This document shows, in pieces, positions 17,315-26,092 of a DNA stretch of 64,000 nt. The stretch is from positions 1 to 64,000 of the forward strand of contig NZ_VSMB01000009.1 of assembly GCF_009805705.1 (NCBI RefSeq), read 5' to 3'. Origin of the DNA: Ruania rhizosphaerae (GTDB lineage Bacteria; Actinomycetota; Actinomycetes; Actinomycetales; Beutenbergiaceae). Below the pieces are notes generated by a model. The model saw only the letters and a program-made list of their open reading frames with translations. It did no database searches and had not been told where the DNA came from. Made by a program: the position numbers and the translations under genes. The first letter of the stretch is position 1; every line of letters begins with the position of its first letter.

Positions 17315-19267
17315 ATGGTCACCCCGACGGCGCAGCGACAGTCATCCCGGAGAGTTCGGGTACTCGCGGTGCTCGCCTCCACCTCGCTCATGCTCGCCGC
17401 TTGCTCGGACTCCGACCCCGAGCCCGAGGAGCCGGCCACCCCGCACGTCGACGCCGCCGAGGCGCTCGCGGCTGCGTTGGAGGAAGGTGACCTCACCTCC
17501 GCACCACTCGCCGAGGAGGATGCGACCACGGCCGCCGAGGAGTACGAGCAAGTGCTCGGCGACCTGACGCCGTTGGTGCCACACAGCGTGGAGGTCACCT
17601 GGTTCTCCACTCCCTACGAAGAGGACGACGGATCCATGGCGGCCGACGCCGCTCTCACCTGGACGTGGGACGTGCCCGGTACCGATCAGGACTGGAGCTA
17701 CCCTTCCTCCATTCACCTCGTCTCCACTGACGACGGTCCCTACATCGCCGACTGGCAGCGCTCGCTCCTCGCCCCCGACCTGGGGGAGGACGGCGTGCTC
17801 GCCGTCGAGCAGTCCGAGGCGCCACGCGGTGAGGTGCTCGGCCGGGACGGCGAGGTGCTCGTCACCGCCACCGAGGTGTACCGGATCGGGATTGACAAGA
17901 TCCACATCGAGTCCGACACCTGGGAAGACCAGGCGATTGCCCTGGCCGAGGCGCTCGAGTTCGACGATCCACAGGCCTATGCCGACCGGGTGCTCTCCGC
18001 CGGGGAGCGCGCGTTCGTGGTGGCGGTCGTCGCACCGCAAGACGCTCCCGTGGTGGAGGACGTGCGCGGCATCGACGGGGTCAACCTCGTCAGCGACGAA
18101 CGGCAGATGGGGCCGACCGAGTACTTTGCCTACTCCATCCTCGGGCGCGTGGGCCCGGCTACGGCCGAGATCATCGAAGCCTCCGACGGCGCGATCGCCG
18201 AGGGGGACCAGGTGGGCCTGGCAGGATTGCAGCTCGCCTATGACGAACAGCTGCGCGGGTTCGGCGGCCTGACGATCTCGGTCACGTCGGGGGAGGAGTC
18301 CACCGAGGTCTACACCTCCGACGCGGTCGAGGGTGAGCCGTTGCGCACGACCATGGACCGGGAGTTGCAGGAGCGGGCCGAGCAGATCGTGGACGGGCTC
18401 GATGTGCCCGCCGGGCTCGTGGCGATCGAGCCGTCGACCGGCAATCTCCTCGCCGCCTCATCCAGTGCCGCCAGCAACGGCTGGTCGACGGCCACGCTCG
18501 GGCAGTACGCGCCGGGCTCCACGTTCAAGGTCGTCACCCTCCTGGCTCTCCTGCGCGCCGGCATGAGCCTCGATGACACCGTCTCCTGCACCGAGACCCT
18601 CACCGTGAATGGCCGCGAGTTCGACAACTACCCCGGCTACCCGGAGTCCTCGATCGGCAATATCACCCTCGAGCAGGCGATCGCGCAGTCCTGCAACACG
18701 GCGCTGATGTCCGAACGTGGCCAGATCACTGCCGCCGATCTCGCCGACGCCGCCACCAGCCTCGGGCTCGGGCGCGGCGAACTCGGTGGCCTCGGCTACC
18801 CCGTGTGGCTCGGCTCGGTCCCCACTGAGGCCGAGGGCACCCTCCACGCGGCCGACCTCATCGGCCAGGGGCAGGTGCTGGCCTCACCGCTGGCCATGGC
18901 CACCGTGGCCGCCTCGATCAGCACCGGCCACGCCGTCACCCCGGTCCTGGTCGACACCGAGGAGTTCCGCGAGACCGCCCAGGCCGAGCAGGACGTGCCC
19001 ACGCCGCTCACCGAGACCGAGGCGACTCTGCTGCGGCAGGCGATGCGCGCCGTCGTGACAGAAGGAACGGCGAGCCAGGCGCTCGCGGACGTGACCGACA
19101 ACGGCGACCTCATCGCCAAGACCGGCACCGCCGAGTACGACGGCGGCACGCACGCCTGGATGATCGCCGTGCAGGACGACCTGGCGGTCGCGGTGTTCCT
19201 GGAGGAAGGCTCCGACGGCGCAGGTGCGGCTGGGCCGCTGATGGCGCAGTTCCTCGGCGGCGGGTGA
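17315..19267 (+). CDS. Penicillin-binding transpeptidase lipoprotein (MecA-N type)
   Basis: A 650-residue class B-like penicillin-binding protein that cross-links peptidoglycan. It has a lipobox (LMLAAC, Cys30), an NTF2-like MecA-N domain, a dimerisation domain (APRGEVLGRDGEVL) and a transpeptidase domain with Ser402-x-x-Lys405 (GSTFK), Ser459-Cys-Asn461 and Lys602-Thr-Gly. Start ATG 17315 lacks a Shine-Dalgarno but TACCGT (17303-17308) precedes it by six bases, so a leaderless transcript is likely. It is not functionally tied to the sugar locus. Confidence 0.93.
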   Translation: MVTPTAQRQSSRRVRVLAVLASTSLMLAACSDSDPEPEEPATPHVDAAEALAAALEEGDLTSAPLAEEDATTAAEEYEQVLGDLTPLVPHSVEVTWFSTPYEEDDGSMAADAALTWTWDVPGTDQDWSYPSSIHLVSTDDGPYIADWQRSLLAPDLGEDGVLAVEQSEAPRGEVLGRDGEVLVTATEVYRIGIDKIHIESDTWEDQAIALAEALEFDDPQAYADRVLSAGERAFVVAVVAPQDAPVVEDVRGIDGVNLVSDERQMGPTEYFAYSILGRVGPATAEIIEASDGAIAEGDQVGLAGLQLAYDEQLRGFGGLTISVTSGEESTEVYTSDAVEGEPLRTTMDRELQERAEQIVDGLDVPAGLVAIEPSTGNLLAASSSAASNGWSTATLGQYAPGSTFKVVTLLALLRAGMSLDDTVSCTETLTVNGREFDNYPGYPESSIGNITLEQAIAQSCNTALMSERGQITAADLADAATSLGLGRGELGGLGYPVWLGSVPTEAEGTLHAADLIGQGQVLASPLAMATVAASISTGHAVTPVLVDTEEFRETAQAEQDVPTPLTETEATLLRQAMRAVVTEGTASQALADVTDNGDLIAKTGTAEYDGGTHAWMIAVQDDLAVAVFLEEGSDGAGAAGPLMAQFLGGG

Positions 19268-19290
19268 TGCGCGGCGGACCGCCTGGCACT

Positions 19291-20259
19291 TCAGGTGTCG
19301 CGATGGGTTGGGCTATGGCGATCTGCCGGCCGACGCCGACCCTCTGATCGCAGGGCCACGACCCAGTCTCGTTCCGAAGGGTTCCACGTGGACTCGGCAT
19401 GGATCCCGTCGAGCACCGGGTCGACGAAAGCAGCAACGGCAGCAACGGTCTCGGAGAGTCTTACCGGCAGATTCGCACCCGCCTCACCGAGCCCCTTGAC
19501 ATAGGCGACATATGCCGAGGCGCGCAGTTCCCCGAACCCCTCAGTAGCCTGCGCCAGCGGGATCAACGTGGTGCCCCGGAATCCTGCGGTCGCCAGGAGT
19601 GCGTCGCGCAGCGATCCGCACTGCAAGGACTGCGTACCGGTCAGGAGGTAGATGTCGACGAAATCACGCACGCGAGTGCTCGCTCTCCCCAGCTCGATCG
19701 CGGTGACGAGCTTTTCCGCAAGCACCGTTTCGATCGGGTAGCCCAGGATGCGAATCGGAGGGGCATCAGGTCGCAACGCTGGCAGCTCGACTGTTCGTGG
19801 GGCTGGGGTGACCGGGTCGCCGAAGTTGATGTCCAGACGCAGCATGACCCGCGCGGTTGCAAGTTGTGCTGTCATTGTCACCCGTACGCCGGAGTACAGC
19901 GCGTCATCTCGGATCACCGCAGTGGTGACGGTCTCGCGCATGAACTCCACACCGTCGTCTGGGTCTTCGATCGCTGCGATCTCGGCAACACGGCGGGCCA
20001 CGGTCTCCTGGTCAGAGGCCATATTGCGCGCAAGCGCGTCAGCGTCGACTGTTGGACGGCGGGTGCCGAAGGAGGCCAGCAGCATCCCACCCTTCAAGAT
20101 GAAGTCCTCGGCGTGGGGTGAGCGTGACATGCGCGACAGCCACCGTTCCACGACGTACATCGTGAGCAGTTCCTGCGTGCCACGCTTCTGACGGCGGGCC
20201 TGGTTCTGCAAATCGAGGTACGCGCGCCCTGCGGCGCTGGCTCGTGTTGGCCGGCTCAT
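19291..20259 (-). CDS. AbiEii-family nucleotidyltransferase toxin
   Basis: A 322-residue protein of the AbiEii/AbiGii nucleotidyltransferase family. The signature LKGGMLLASFG followed by RPTVDADAL is the family nucleotidyltransferase motif (commonly GG.AL..x..R.S.DID); the YPIETVLAEKL segment and a helical C-terminus follow. In related systems the toxin adds nucleotides to cellular RNAs and can protect against phage. Its ATG overlaps the AbiEi stop (ATGA). Paired with 20256-20846 it makes a type IV-like toxin-antitoxin module. The last about 25 residues are Arg-rich. Confidence 0.85.
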   Translation of the reverse strand: MSRPTRASAAGRAYLDLQNQARRQKRGTQELLTMYVVERWLSRMSRSPHAEDFILKGGMLLASFGTRRPTVDADALARNMASDQETVARRVAEIAAIEDPDDGVEFMRETVTTAVIRDDALYSGVRVTMTAQLATARVMLRLDINFGDPVTPAPRTVELPALRPDAPPIRILGYPIETVLAEKLVTAIELGRASTRVRDFVDIYLLTGTQSLQCGSLRDALLATAGFRGTTLIPLAQATEGFGELRASAYVAYVKGLGEAGANLPVRLSETVAAVAAFVDPVLDGIHAESTWNPSERDWVVALRSEGRRRPADRHSPTHRDT

Positions 20260-20846
20260 CGTGCGCTCGCGACATCGAGCGCAGCCCGCGTCGGACCGAA
20301 TGTCCCCAGCGCCTCCGCGTACTCGAGGAGCAGCACGGGCCTCGAGCCCGGTGCTGCCAGGTATCGGTGAAGCGCGGCGTGGGCGATCGGCTCGCCCAGA
20401 CGTTTCCGAAATCGCATGAGATCCACCACGGTCCTCGCCGCGTCGTAGATGCGCACGGGCTCTCCGGGCCCTGCCTCGAACGAGGTCAGCCCGAGCTCAA
20501 AGGTGGCCTCATCGAAGCGGAACACTGCCACCGGTGGGTACGTGATCACCGGCGTATGCGTTCGTCTGGGCACGGCGATCTGTACCGACGGCGGCATTTC
20601 GTCGGTCAGGTCATGGATCACTGCCGCCGAGACGCAGCACAGGATGGCGCGAGGTGAGCGGTGCGACACGGCGATCATGTCGGGGTACGACGCCGGGGGC
20701 GCGTCTGCTCGGCGGAAGACGCCGCGTGAGAGTTCGATGATCCGCCCGTCGTCTCGCCATGCATACAGGTCCCGCGGATGCACTCCGTGCGCTCGCGAGA
20801 GCTTGGCCGTGAACGTTGGCGGAAGCGACTTGTCTAGCTCCTTCAT
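20256..20846 (-). CDS. AbiEi-type antitoxin/transcriptional regulator
   Basis: A 196-residue protein with an N-terminal winged-helix region (YAWRDDGRIIELSRGVF, about 28-45) and the C-terminal antitoxin domain (VRIYDAARTVVDLMRFRKRLG). Such proteins repress their own operon and counter the AbiEii toxin. A Shine-Dalgarno AAGGA lies 8 bases before ATG 20846. An inverted repeat at 20860-20880 is a good candidate for its own operator. Confidence 0.85.
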   Translation of the reverse strand: MKELDKSLPPTFTAKLSRAHGVHPRDLYAWRDDGRIIELSRGVFRRADAPPASYPDMIAVSHRSPRAILCCVSAAVIHDLTDEMPPSVQIAVPRRTHTPVITYPPVAVFRFDEATFELGLTSFEAGPGEPVRIYDAARTVVDLMRFRKRLGEPIAHAALHRYLAAPGSRPVLLLEYAEALGTFGPTRAALDVASAR

Positions 20847-20859
20847 GGATATGATCCTT

Positions 20860-20880
20860 ACATAGATCGTTCGACTATGT
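20860..20880. promoter_or_regulatory. Candidate AbiEi operator
   Basis: ACATAG, nine bases, CTATGT: a perfect 6-bp inverted repeat 14 bp upstream of the abiEi start in an AT-richer stretch. AbiEi proteins are known to bind inverted repeats upstream of their operon. Confidence 0.5.
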
Positions 20881-21098
20881 GCGACTTTTATCCATGCCTA
20901 GCTACGCTGCCGCGCCGGAGCATTTCGGGTGTCATCTCCCAGATCTGCTCGGATGTGCTCGAGGCTCGCGAGGCAGGTCGGCTCCTGTGTTCCGCGACCG
21001 TGGTGGTTCCATCCGTCTACAGATGGTGTTGACCTGTCAGCAGTTGGCGGGTGCGTCGGCCGTCGATCGTCCGCGTGCGTCACCGATATCCTGGTCTT

Positions 21099-21363
21099 GT
21101 GCCGAGACCCACTGCGACGCCAGAGTCGCTCGCCTGAGCGAATACCTCGACCTGCGCCGCGATGAGATCGGCGTTGCGCTCCCTACTGAGGCTGACCGAT
21201 GTGATGCCCGGGCATGGGAGACCCAGTATTGAGGTATGGGTCCGGTGCCGACATCTTCGCCGACTATCCGGCCGTCATGCCCGAGGACATCGACGCGGCC
21301 CTTGGATACACGCTCCGTGTCGCCGACCGAGACGGGCGATCGCCTCAGATGCCAGATCGGTAG
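21099..21363 (+). pseudogene. Decayed DUF433-family gene
   Basis: A possible GTG start at 21099 has a TATCCT box ending 7 bases before it. The frame stops at 21135, then in the same frame reads RLTDVMPGHGRPSIEV, similar to the early part of DUF433 proteins; a neighbouring frame then gives DIFADYPAVMPEDIDAALGY, which closely resembles the DUF433 core 'EIL.DYP.LT.EDI.AAL.YA'. One stop and one frameshift mean it is not functional. DUF433 proteins are small and often sit next to PIN-type toxins; none is seen here. Confidence 0.5.
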
Positions 21364-21398
21364 AGCGACTGAGCGCTCGGAGGCCCGCGGGTGCGACG

Positions 21399-22121
21399 TC
21401 AGCTGTTGTCGCCCGTCCGCAGCACGTCGCTGAGCCGGTTCGCGGCCGCCATCACGGCGTTCGCGTGCAGCCGCCCCGGCTGGCGGGTCATGCGCTCGAT
21501 CGGCCCGGAGACCGACACTGCAGCGATCACCCGGCCGGATGGGCCACGCACCGGTGCCGAGACCGACGCCACACCGACCTCGCGCTCACTGACGCTCTGC
21601 GCCCAGCCGCGCCGGCGCACACCGGAGAGAATCGTGGCGGTGAACTTCGCGCCATGCAGTCCGCGGTGCAACCGGTCCGGTTCCTCCCAGGCGAGCAGTA
21701 CCTGCGCGGCCGAACCGGCGAGCATGGAGAGTGTGGCACCGACCGGGATCGAGTCGCGCAGGCCCATCTGCTTCTCGGCTGCGGCCACGCAGATGCGCTG
21801 GTCGCTCTGACGGCGGAACAGCTGGGCGCTCTCGCCCGTGTGGTCGCGTAGGGCGAGTAGCACCGAACCGGCGGCGGCGAGCAGCCGGTCCTCACCGGCG
21901 GCAGAAGCGAGCTCAGCCAGGCGAGGGCCCAGCACGAAGCGCCCCTGCATATCGCGGGCAACGAATCGGTGGTGCTCGAGTGCCACCGCAAGCCGGTGCG
22001 CCGTGGGGCGTGCAAGGTGGGTCGCGGCGACCAGCTGTGCCAGCGTCGCCGGGCCGGCCTCAAGGGCTCCCAGGACGATCGCGGCTTTGTCGAGGACGCC
22101 GACTCCGCTAGAGTTGTCCAT
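21399..22121 (-). CDS. ndgR: IclR-family regulator, NdgR/LtbR type
   Basis: A 240-residue regulator with an N-terminal winged helix ([20 protein letters not shown]) and an IclR effector domain. A NdgR/LtbR-type IclR gene divergent from leuCD is a conserved arrangement in actinobacteria, where it controls leucine (and other amino-acid) synthesis. The start ATG 22121 is chosen because the frame extending further upstream runs antisense through leuC. A 6-3-6 inverted repeat at 22137-22151 lies between the two genes. Confidence 0.88.
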   Translation of the reverse strand: MDNSSGVGVLDKAAIVLGALEAGPATLAQLVAATHLARPTAHRLAVALEHHRFVARDMQGRFVLGPRLAELASAAGEDRLLAAAGSVLLALRDHTGESAQLFRRQSDQRICVAAAEKQMGLRDSIPVGATLSMLAGSAAQVLLAWEEPDRLHRGLHGAKFTATILSGVRRRGWAQSVSEREVGVASVSAPVRGPSGRVIAAVSVSGPIERMTRQPGRLHANAVMAAANRLSDVLRTGDNS

Positions 22122-22136
22122 AGGTCGATACTGCCA

Positions 22137-22151
22137 TCTCACACCGTGAGA
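22137..22151. promoter_or_regulatory. Candidate operator between ndgR and leuC
   Basis: TCTCAC-ACC-GTGAGA, a perfect inverted repeat 16 bp from the ndgR start and 79 bp from leuC; a likely regulator-binding site for the divergent pair. Confidence 0.45.
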
Positions 22152-22229
22152 CTGCAAGTCTTGAGATCCGACCCAGGCAGAAGGGGTCCCACCACCCACC
22201 GGGACCCACGAACGAAGAAGGTGACACGC

Positions 22230-23711
22230 ATGGCCGGAACGCTGGCAGAGAAGGTGTGGCAGGACCACGTGGTCCGCAAGGGGAGCGACGGCGCTCCTGA
22301 CTTGCTCTACATCGATCTTCACCTCGTGCACGAGGTGACCAGTCCCCAGGCGTTCGAGGGGCTCCGCCTCGCCGGCCGAAAGGTGCGCCGTCCCGACCTG
22401 ACGCTCGCCACCGAGGACCACAACACGCCGACGCTCGACATCGACCTGCCGATCGCGGACCTGACCAGCCGCACGCAGATCGACACCCTGCGCAAGAACG
22501 CCGAGGAGTTCGGCGTGCGCATCCACTCCCTGGGAGACGCCGACCAGGGCATCGTGCACCAGGTCGGTCCCCAGCTCGGCCTGACGATGCCCGGCCTGAC
22601 GGTCGTCTGCGGTGACTCCCACACCTCCACCCACGGCGCCTTCGGTGCGCTGGCCTTCGGTATCGGCACCTCCGAGGTGGAGCACGTGCTCGCCACCCAG
22701 ACACTGCCCCTGGCCCCGTTCAAGACCATGGCGATCACCGTCAACGGCGACCTGCCCCCGGGCGCGACGTCGAAGGACATCATCCTGGCGATCATCGCCA
22801 AGATCGGCACCGGCGGCGGTCAGGGCTACGTGCTCGAGTACCGCGGCGAAGCCATCCGCAAGCTCTCGATGGAAGCGCGGATGACTGTCTGCAACATGTC
22901 CATCGAGGCAGGCGCCCGGGCGGGCATGATCGCCCCGGACGAGACCACCTTCGACTACCTCAAGGGCCGTCCGCACGCCCCCGAGGGAGCCGACTGGGAC
23001 GAGGCCGTCGAGTACTGGAAGACGCTGCGCAGCGACGACGACGCGGTCTTCGACACCGAGGTGGTCCTCGAGGCCGACGACCTCGAGCCCTTCGTCACCT
23101 GGGGCACCAACCCTGGCCAGGGCCTGCCGCTCAGTGCCAACGTGCCGGTCCCGGAGGAGATCGCTGACGAGAACGAGCGCGTCGCCGCCGAGCGGGCAGT
23201 GGAGTACATGGGCCTGGTGCCAGGCGCCCCGCTGCGGGACATCGCCGTCGACACGGTCTTCATCGGCTCCTGCACGAACGGCCGGATCGAGGACCTGCGC
23301 TCGGTGGCGAAGGTGCTCAAGGGCCGGAAGAAGGCCGACAACGTCCGCGTGCTTGTGGTTCCGGCCTCCGCCCGCGTGCGACTGCAGGCTGAGGCCGAGG
23401 GCCTCGACGAGATCTTCCTGGACTTCGGTGCCGAGTGGCGCAACGCCGGGTGCTCGATGTGCCTGGGCATGAACCCCGACCAGCTCGCCCCGGGGGAGCG
23501 GTCCGCGTCCACGTCCAACCGCAACTTCGAGGGCCGGCAGGGCAAGGGCGGGCGCACTCACCTGGTCTCGCCCCTGGTCGCCGCCGCGACCGCCATCCGC
23601 GGCACGCTCTCGTCGCTCGCCGACCTGGACCTACCGGAGGACGTCGACCTCACATCCTTCGACGGCACCCCGCTGGCCCCGCTCGACCCGCGCGTGCCGC
23701 TGCAGGTCTGA
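22230..23711 (+). CDS. leuC: 3-isopropylmalate dehydratase large subunit
   Basis: The 493-residue aconitase-family subunit isomerises 2- to 3-isopropylmalate in leucine synthesis. The [4Fe-4S] ligands are present in [10 protein letters not shown] (about residue 348) and [10 protein letters not shown] (about 408 and 411); the N-terminal [16 protein letters not shown] and [18 protein letters not shown] segments are family hallmarks. Start ATG 22230 follows AAGAAGG. It pairs with leuD 25 bp downstream. Confidence 0.98.
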   Translation: MAGTLAEKVWQDHVVRKGSDGAPDLLYIDLHLVHEVTSPQAFEGLRLAGRKVRRPDLTLATEDHNTPTLDIDLPIADLTSRTQIDTLRKNAEEFGVRIHSLGDADQGIVHQVGPQLGLTMPGLTVVCGDSHTSTHGAFGALAFGIGTSEVEHVLATQTLPLAPFKTMAITVNGDLPPGATSKDIILAIIAKIGTGGGQGYVLEYRGEAIRKLSMEARMTVCNMSIEAGARAGMIAPDETTFDYLKGRPHAPEGADWDEAVEYWKTLRSDDDAVFDTEVVLEADDLEPFVTWGTNPGQGLPLSANVPVPEEIADENERVAAERAVEYMGLVPGAPLRDIAVDTVFIGSCTNGRIEDLRSVAKVLKGRKKADNVRVLVVPASARVRLQAEAEGLDEIFLDFGAEWRNAGCSMCLGMNPDQLAPGERSASTSNRNFEGRQGKGGRTHLVSPLVAAATAIRGTLSSLADLDLPEDVDLTSFDGTPLAPLDPRVPLQV

Positions 23712-23736
23712 GCCCCGACTCGTCAGGAGAAGAACC

Positions 23737-24375
23737 ATGGAGAAGTTCGCCACTCACACCGGCGTCGGGGTTCCGCTGCGTCGCAGCAACGTCGACACCG
23801 ACCAGATCATCCCCGCCGTCTACCTCAAGCGCGTCACCCGCACCGGCTTCGAGGACGCCCTGTTCGCTGCCTGGCGCGGCGATCCGGAGTTCGTGCTCAA
23901 CCAGGAGGCCTACTCCTCCGGCTCGGTGCTGGTGGCGGGTCCCGACTTCGGCACCGGCTCCTCCCGTGAGCATGCCGTCTGGGCGCTGAAGGACTACGGC
24001 TTCAAGGCCGTCCTCGCCTCCCGGTTCGCGGACATTTTCCGCGGCAACTCCGGTAAGCAGGGGCTGCTCGCCGCCCAGCTCGCCCAGGACGACATCGAGC
24101 AGATCTGGAAGGTGCTCGAGACCGAGCCCGGCACGGAGATCACGGTCGACCTGGAGAACCGGACTGTCACCTGCGGTTCGGTCGTGGCGCCGTTCCAGGT
24201 GGATGAGTACACCCGCTGGCGGCTCATGGAGGGCCTCGACGACATCGGCCTGACGCTGAACCACGAAGAGGAGATCACCTCCTTCGAGGCGACCCGCGGC
24301 TCCTGGCGTCCGAAGGCGCTGCCGGCCAAGCACCTGCCGAGCGTCGAGATCGAGGCGGCCCGCCCGAGCGTCTGA
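23737..24375 (+). CDS. leuD: 3-isopropylmalate dehydratase small subunit
   Basis: The 212-residue swivelling-domain partner of LeuC. It starts [31 protein letters not shown] and holds the [17 protein letters not shown] active-site loop. An AGGAG lies 7 bases before ATG 23737. Full length for the family; same transcript as leuC. Confidence 0.98.
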   Translation: MEKFATHTGVGVPLRRSNVDTDQIIPAVYLKRVTRTGFEDALFAAWRGDPEFVLNQEAYSSGSVLVAGPDFGTGSSREHAVWALKDYGFKAVLASRFADIFRGNSGKQGLLAAQLAQDDIEQIWKVLETEPGTEITVDLENRTVTCGSVVAPFQVDEYTRWRLMEGLDDIGLTLNHEEEITSFEATRGSWRPKALPAKHLPSVEIEAARPSV

Positions 24376-24442
24376 CGTACCCTTGTCTGGCCCGTCCCAC
24401 CGGTCGGGCGCTAGGTCGGGGGATGACGACGAGGACGGTTGC

Positions 24443-25756
24443 ATGAGTCATCTGCAGGTGCACGGCGGGACCCCGCTGCAGGGCGAGATCACGGTTCGCG
24501 GAGCGAAGAACTTCGTCTCCAAGGCCATGGTCGCGGCGCTGCTGGGCGAGGACACGAGCGAGCTGCGCAATGTGCCCGAGATCCGCGACGTCAACGTGGT
24601 CGCGGGACTGCTCCGGCTCCACGGCGTCCAGGTCGAACGTGACGTACCGGGCGGTGTGGTCCGTCTGGACCCGCGCAACGTCGAAATCGCCCACAAGGCG
24701 GACATTGACACCCACGCCGGCGCGAGCCGCATCCCGATCCTCTTGTGCGGCCCGCTGCTGCACCGCCTCGGAGAGGCCTTCATCCCCGACCTCGGCGGTT
24801 GCCGTATCGGTGACCGCCCCATCGACTACCACCTGGAGATCCTGCGCCAGTTCGGCGCCCAGGTGGACAAGCTCGACACCGGCATCCTCATCACCGCCCC
24901 CCGCGGCCTGCATGGCACCAAGGTCGACCTGCCCTACCCCAGCGTCGGAGCCACCGAGCAGCTGCTGCTCACGGCCGTCCGGGCTGCCGGCGTGACCGAA
25001 CTGCGTAACGCCGCGATCGAGCCGGAGATCATGGACCTGATCGCGGTGCTGCAGCGCATGGGCGCCATCATCTCCGTCGACACCGACCGGGTGATCCGGG
25101 TGGAGGGTGTGCCACGCCTCGGGGGTTTCACCCACGCCGCGCTCCCGGACCGGATCGAGGCCGCGTCCTGGGCCTCGGCCGCACTCGCCACACGGGGTGA
25201 CGTCTACGTACGGGGCGCCCGGCAGCCCGACATGATGACCTTCCTGAACACGTTCCGGAAGGTCGGCGGTGAGTTCGACATCGACGACGACGGCATCCGC
25301 TTCCGTCATCCCGGCACCGAACTGGCCTCGATCGTGCTCGAGACCGATGTCCACCCCGGCTTCATGACCGACTGGCAGCAGCCGCTCGTCGTTGCCCTGA
25401 CCCAGGCCACGGGTCTGTCGATCGTGCACGAGACCGTCTACGAGAACCGGTTCGGTTTCACCGAGGCACTGCGCCAGATGGGCGCCACGATCCAGGTCTA
25501 CCGGGAGTGCCTGGGCGGCTTGGAGTGCCGCTTCGGGCAGCGCAACTTCTTCCACTCCGCCGTCGTCTCTGGCCCGGCGCCGCTGCGCGCTGCCGATATC
25601 GAGGTGCCGGACCTGCGTGGCGGCTTCTCCCACCTGATCGCCGCACTGGCGGCCGAGGGCACCTCCCAGGTGCGTGGGATCGAGCTCATCAACCGCGGGT
25701 ATGAGAACTTCACCGGCAAGCTCGAGGCGCTCGGCGCGACGTTCGAGACAGTCTGA
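24443..25756 (+). CDS. murA: UDP-N-acetylglucosamine 1-carboxyvinyltransferase
   Basis: A 437-residue EPSP-synthase-fold enzyme that makes the first committed peptidoglycan precursor in the cytoplasm. Lys22-Asn23 (RGAKN) bind substrate, and the active-site loop GGCRIGDRP keeps the Cys (about residue 121) that is the fosfomycin target; DLRGG with its Arg is present near the C-terminus. Start ATG 24443 is chosen over the longer frame because the protein then begins at the first sheet. It follows leuD, a common order in this group. Confidence 0.96.
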   Translation: MSHLQVHGGTPLQGEITVRGAKNFVSKAMVAALLGEDTSELRNVPEIRDVNVVAGLLRLHGVQVERDVPGGVVRLDPRNVEIAHKADIDTHAGASRIPILLCGPLLHRLGEAFIPDLGGCRIGDRPIDYHLEILRQFGAQVDKLDTGILITAPRGLHGTKVDLPYPSVGATEQLLLTAVRAAGVTELRNAAIEPEIMDLIAVLQRMGAIISVDTDRVIRVEGVPRLGGFTHAALPDRIEAASWASAALATRGDVYVRGARQPDMMTFLNTFRKVGGEFDIDDDGIRFRHPGTELASIVLETDVHPGFMTDWQQPLVVALTQATGLSIVHETVYENRFGFTEALRQMGATIQVYRECLGGLECRFGQRNFFHSAVVSGPAPLRAADIEVPDLRGGFSHLIAALAAEGTSQVRGIELINRGYENFTGKLEALGATFETV

Positions 25757-25974
25757 GAGCCCGCCTGGGCGGATCCTGAGGCGAATTGCCAGGTTGCTCC
25801 CAGCGGGCTCTCAGGTTCGCCTCGCACAGTGGAGGAGTCGGGCAGCCCCGACCGGCCGGAATCCGAGATCCGGACGTAGTAGCCCCGGTGCCAGTCTCCC
25901 GCCGGGGCAGGCGCTGGTGCGTACCTCTCCCGCGCGCCGCGTCACCGGGAGCCGGGCCTTCGGGCCCGGCTCCC
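25755..25974 (+). other. Structured non-coding stretch downstream of murA
   Basis: No gene is evident in 25757-26092. The stretch holds a series of inverted repeats: GAGAGCCCGC/GCGGGCTCTC (25755-25764 with 25803-25812), an overlapping alternative GAGGCGAA/TTCGCCTC (25778-25785 with 25816-25823), GTCGGG/CCCGAC (25837-25852), GCCCCGG/CCGGGGC (25882-25908), and a final strong terminator. Two of the stems cannot form together. It could be a long murA 3' end, a small RNA, or a leader for the downstream kinase operon. I could not match it to a known riboswitch. Confidence 0.4.
25947..25974 (+). terminator. Strong hairpin terminator
   Basis: A perfect 12-bp stem GGGAGCCGGGCC with a TTCG loop (25959-25962). 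There is no T-tract, which is usual for actinobacterial terminators. Confidence 0.75.
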
Positions 25975-26092
25975 TCCATCACGACAGCCCCCGCTCCCAT
26001 GACATTCGTCATCGCCCTTCTATGCGCAGCTACCCGTCGAGCGTGAGCTCCGGCACTGGTGCCCGGAGGGCTGTGGGCCGAGGCTGGACTGC

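Noticed and set aside
22122-23561. N-terminal extension of the IclR regulator to 720 residues
   Set aside because: The extension is antisense to leuC and lacks any domain; the IclR fold starts at ATG 22121.
24275-25633. A 452-residue minus-strand frame opposite murA
   Set aside because: Low-complexity shadow of murA without homology signals.
25755-25974. Assignment of the murA-downstream structure to a known riboswitch class
   Set aside because: I compared it mentally with cobalamin, SAM, TPP, glycine and ZTP cores and saw no convincing match, so only 'structured region' is reported.
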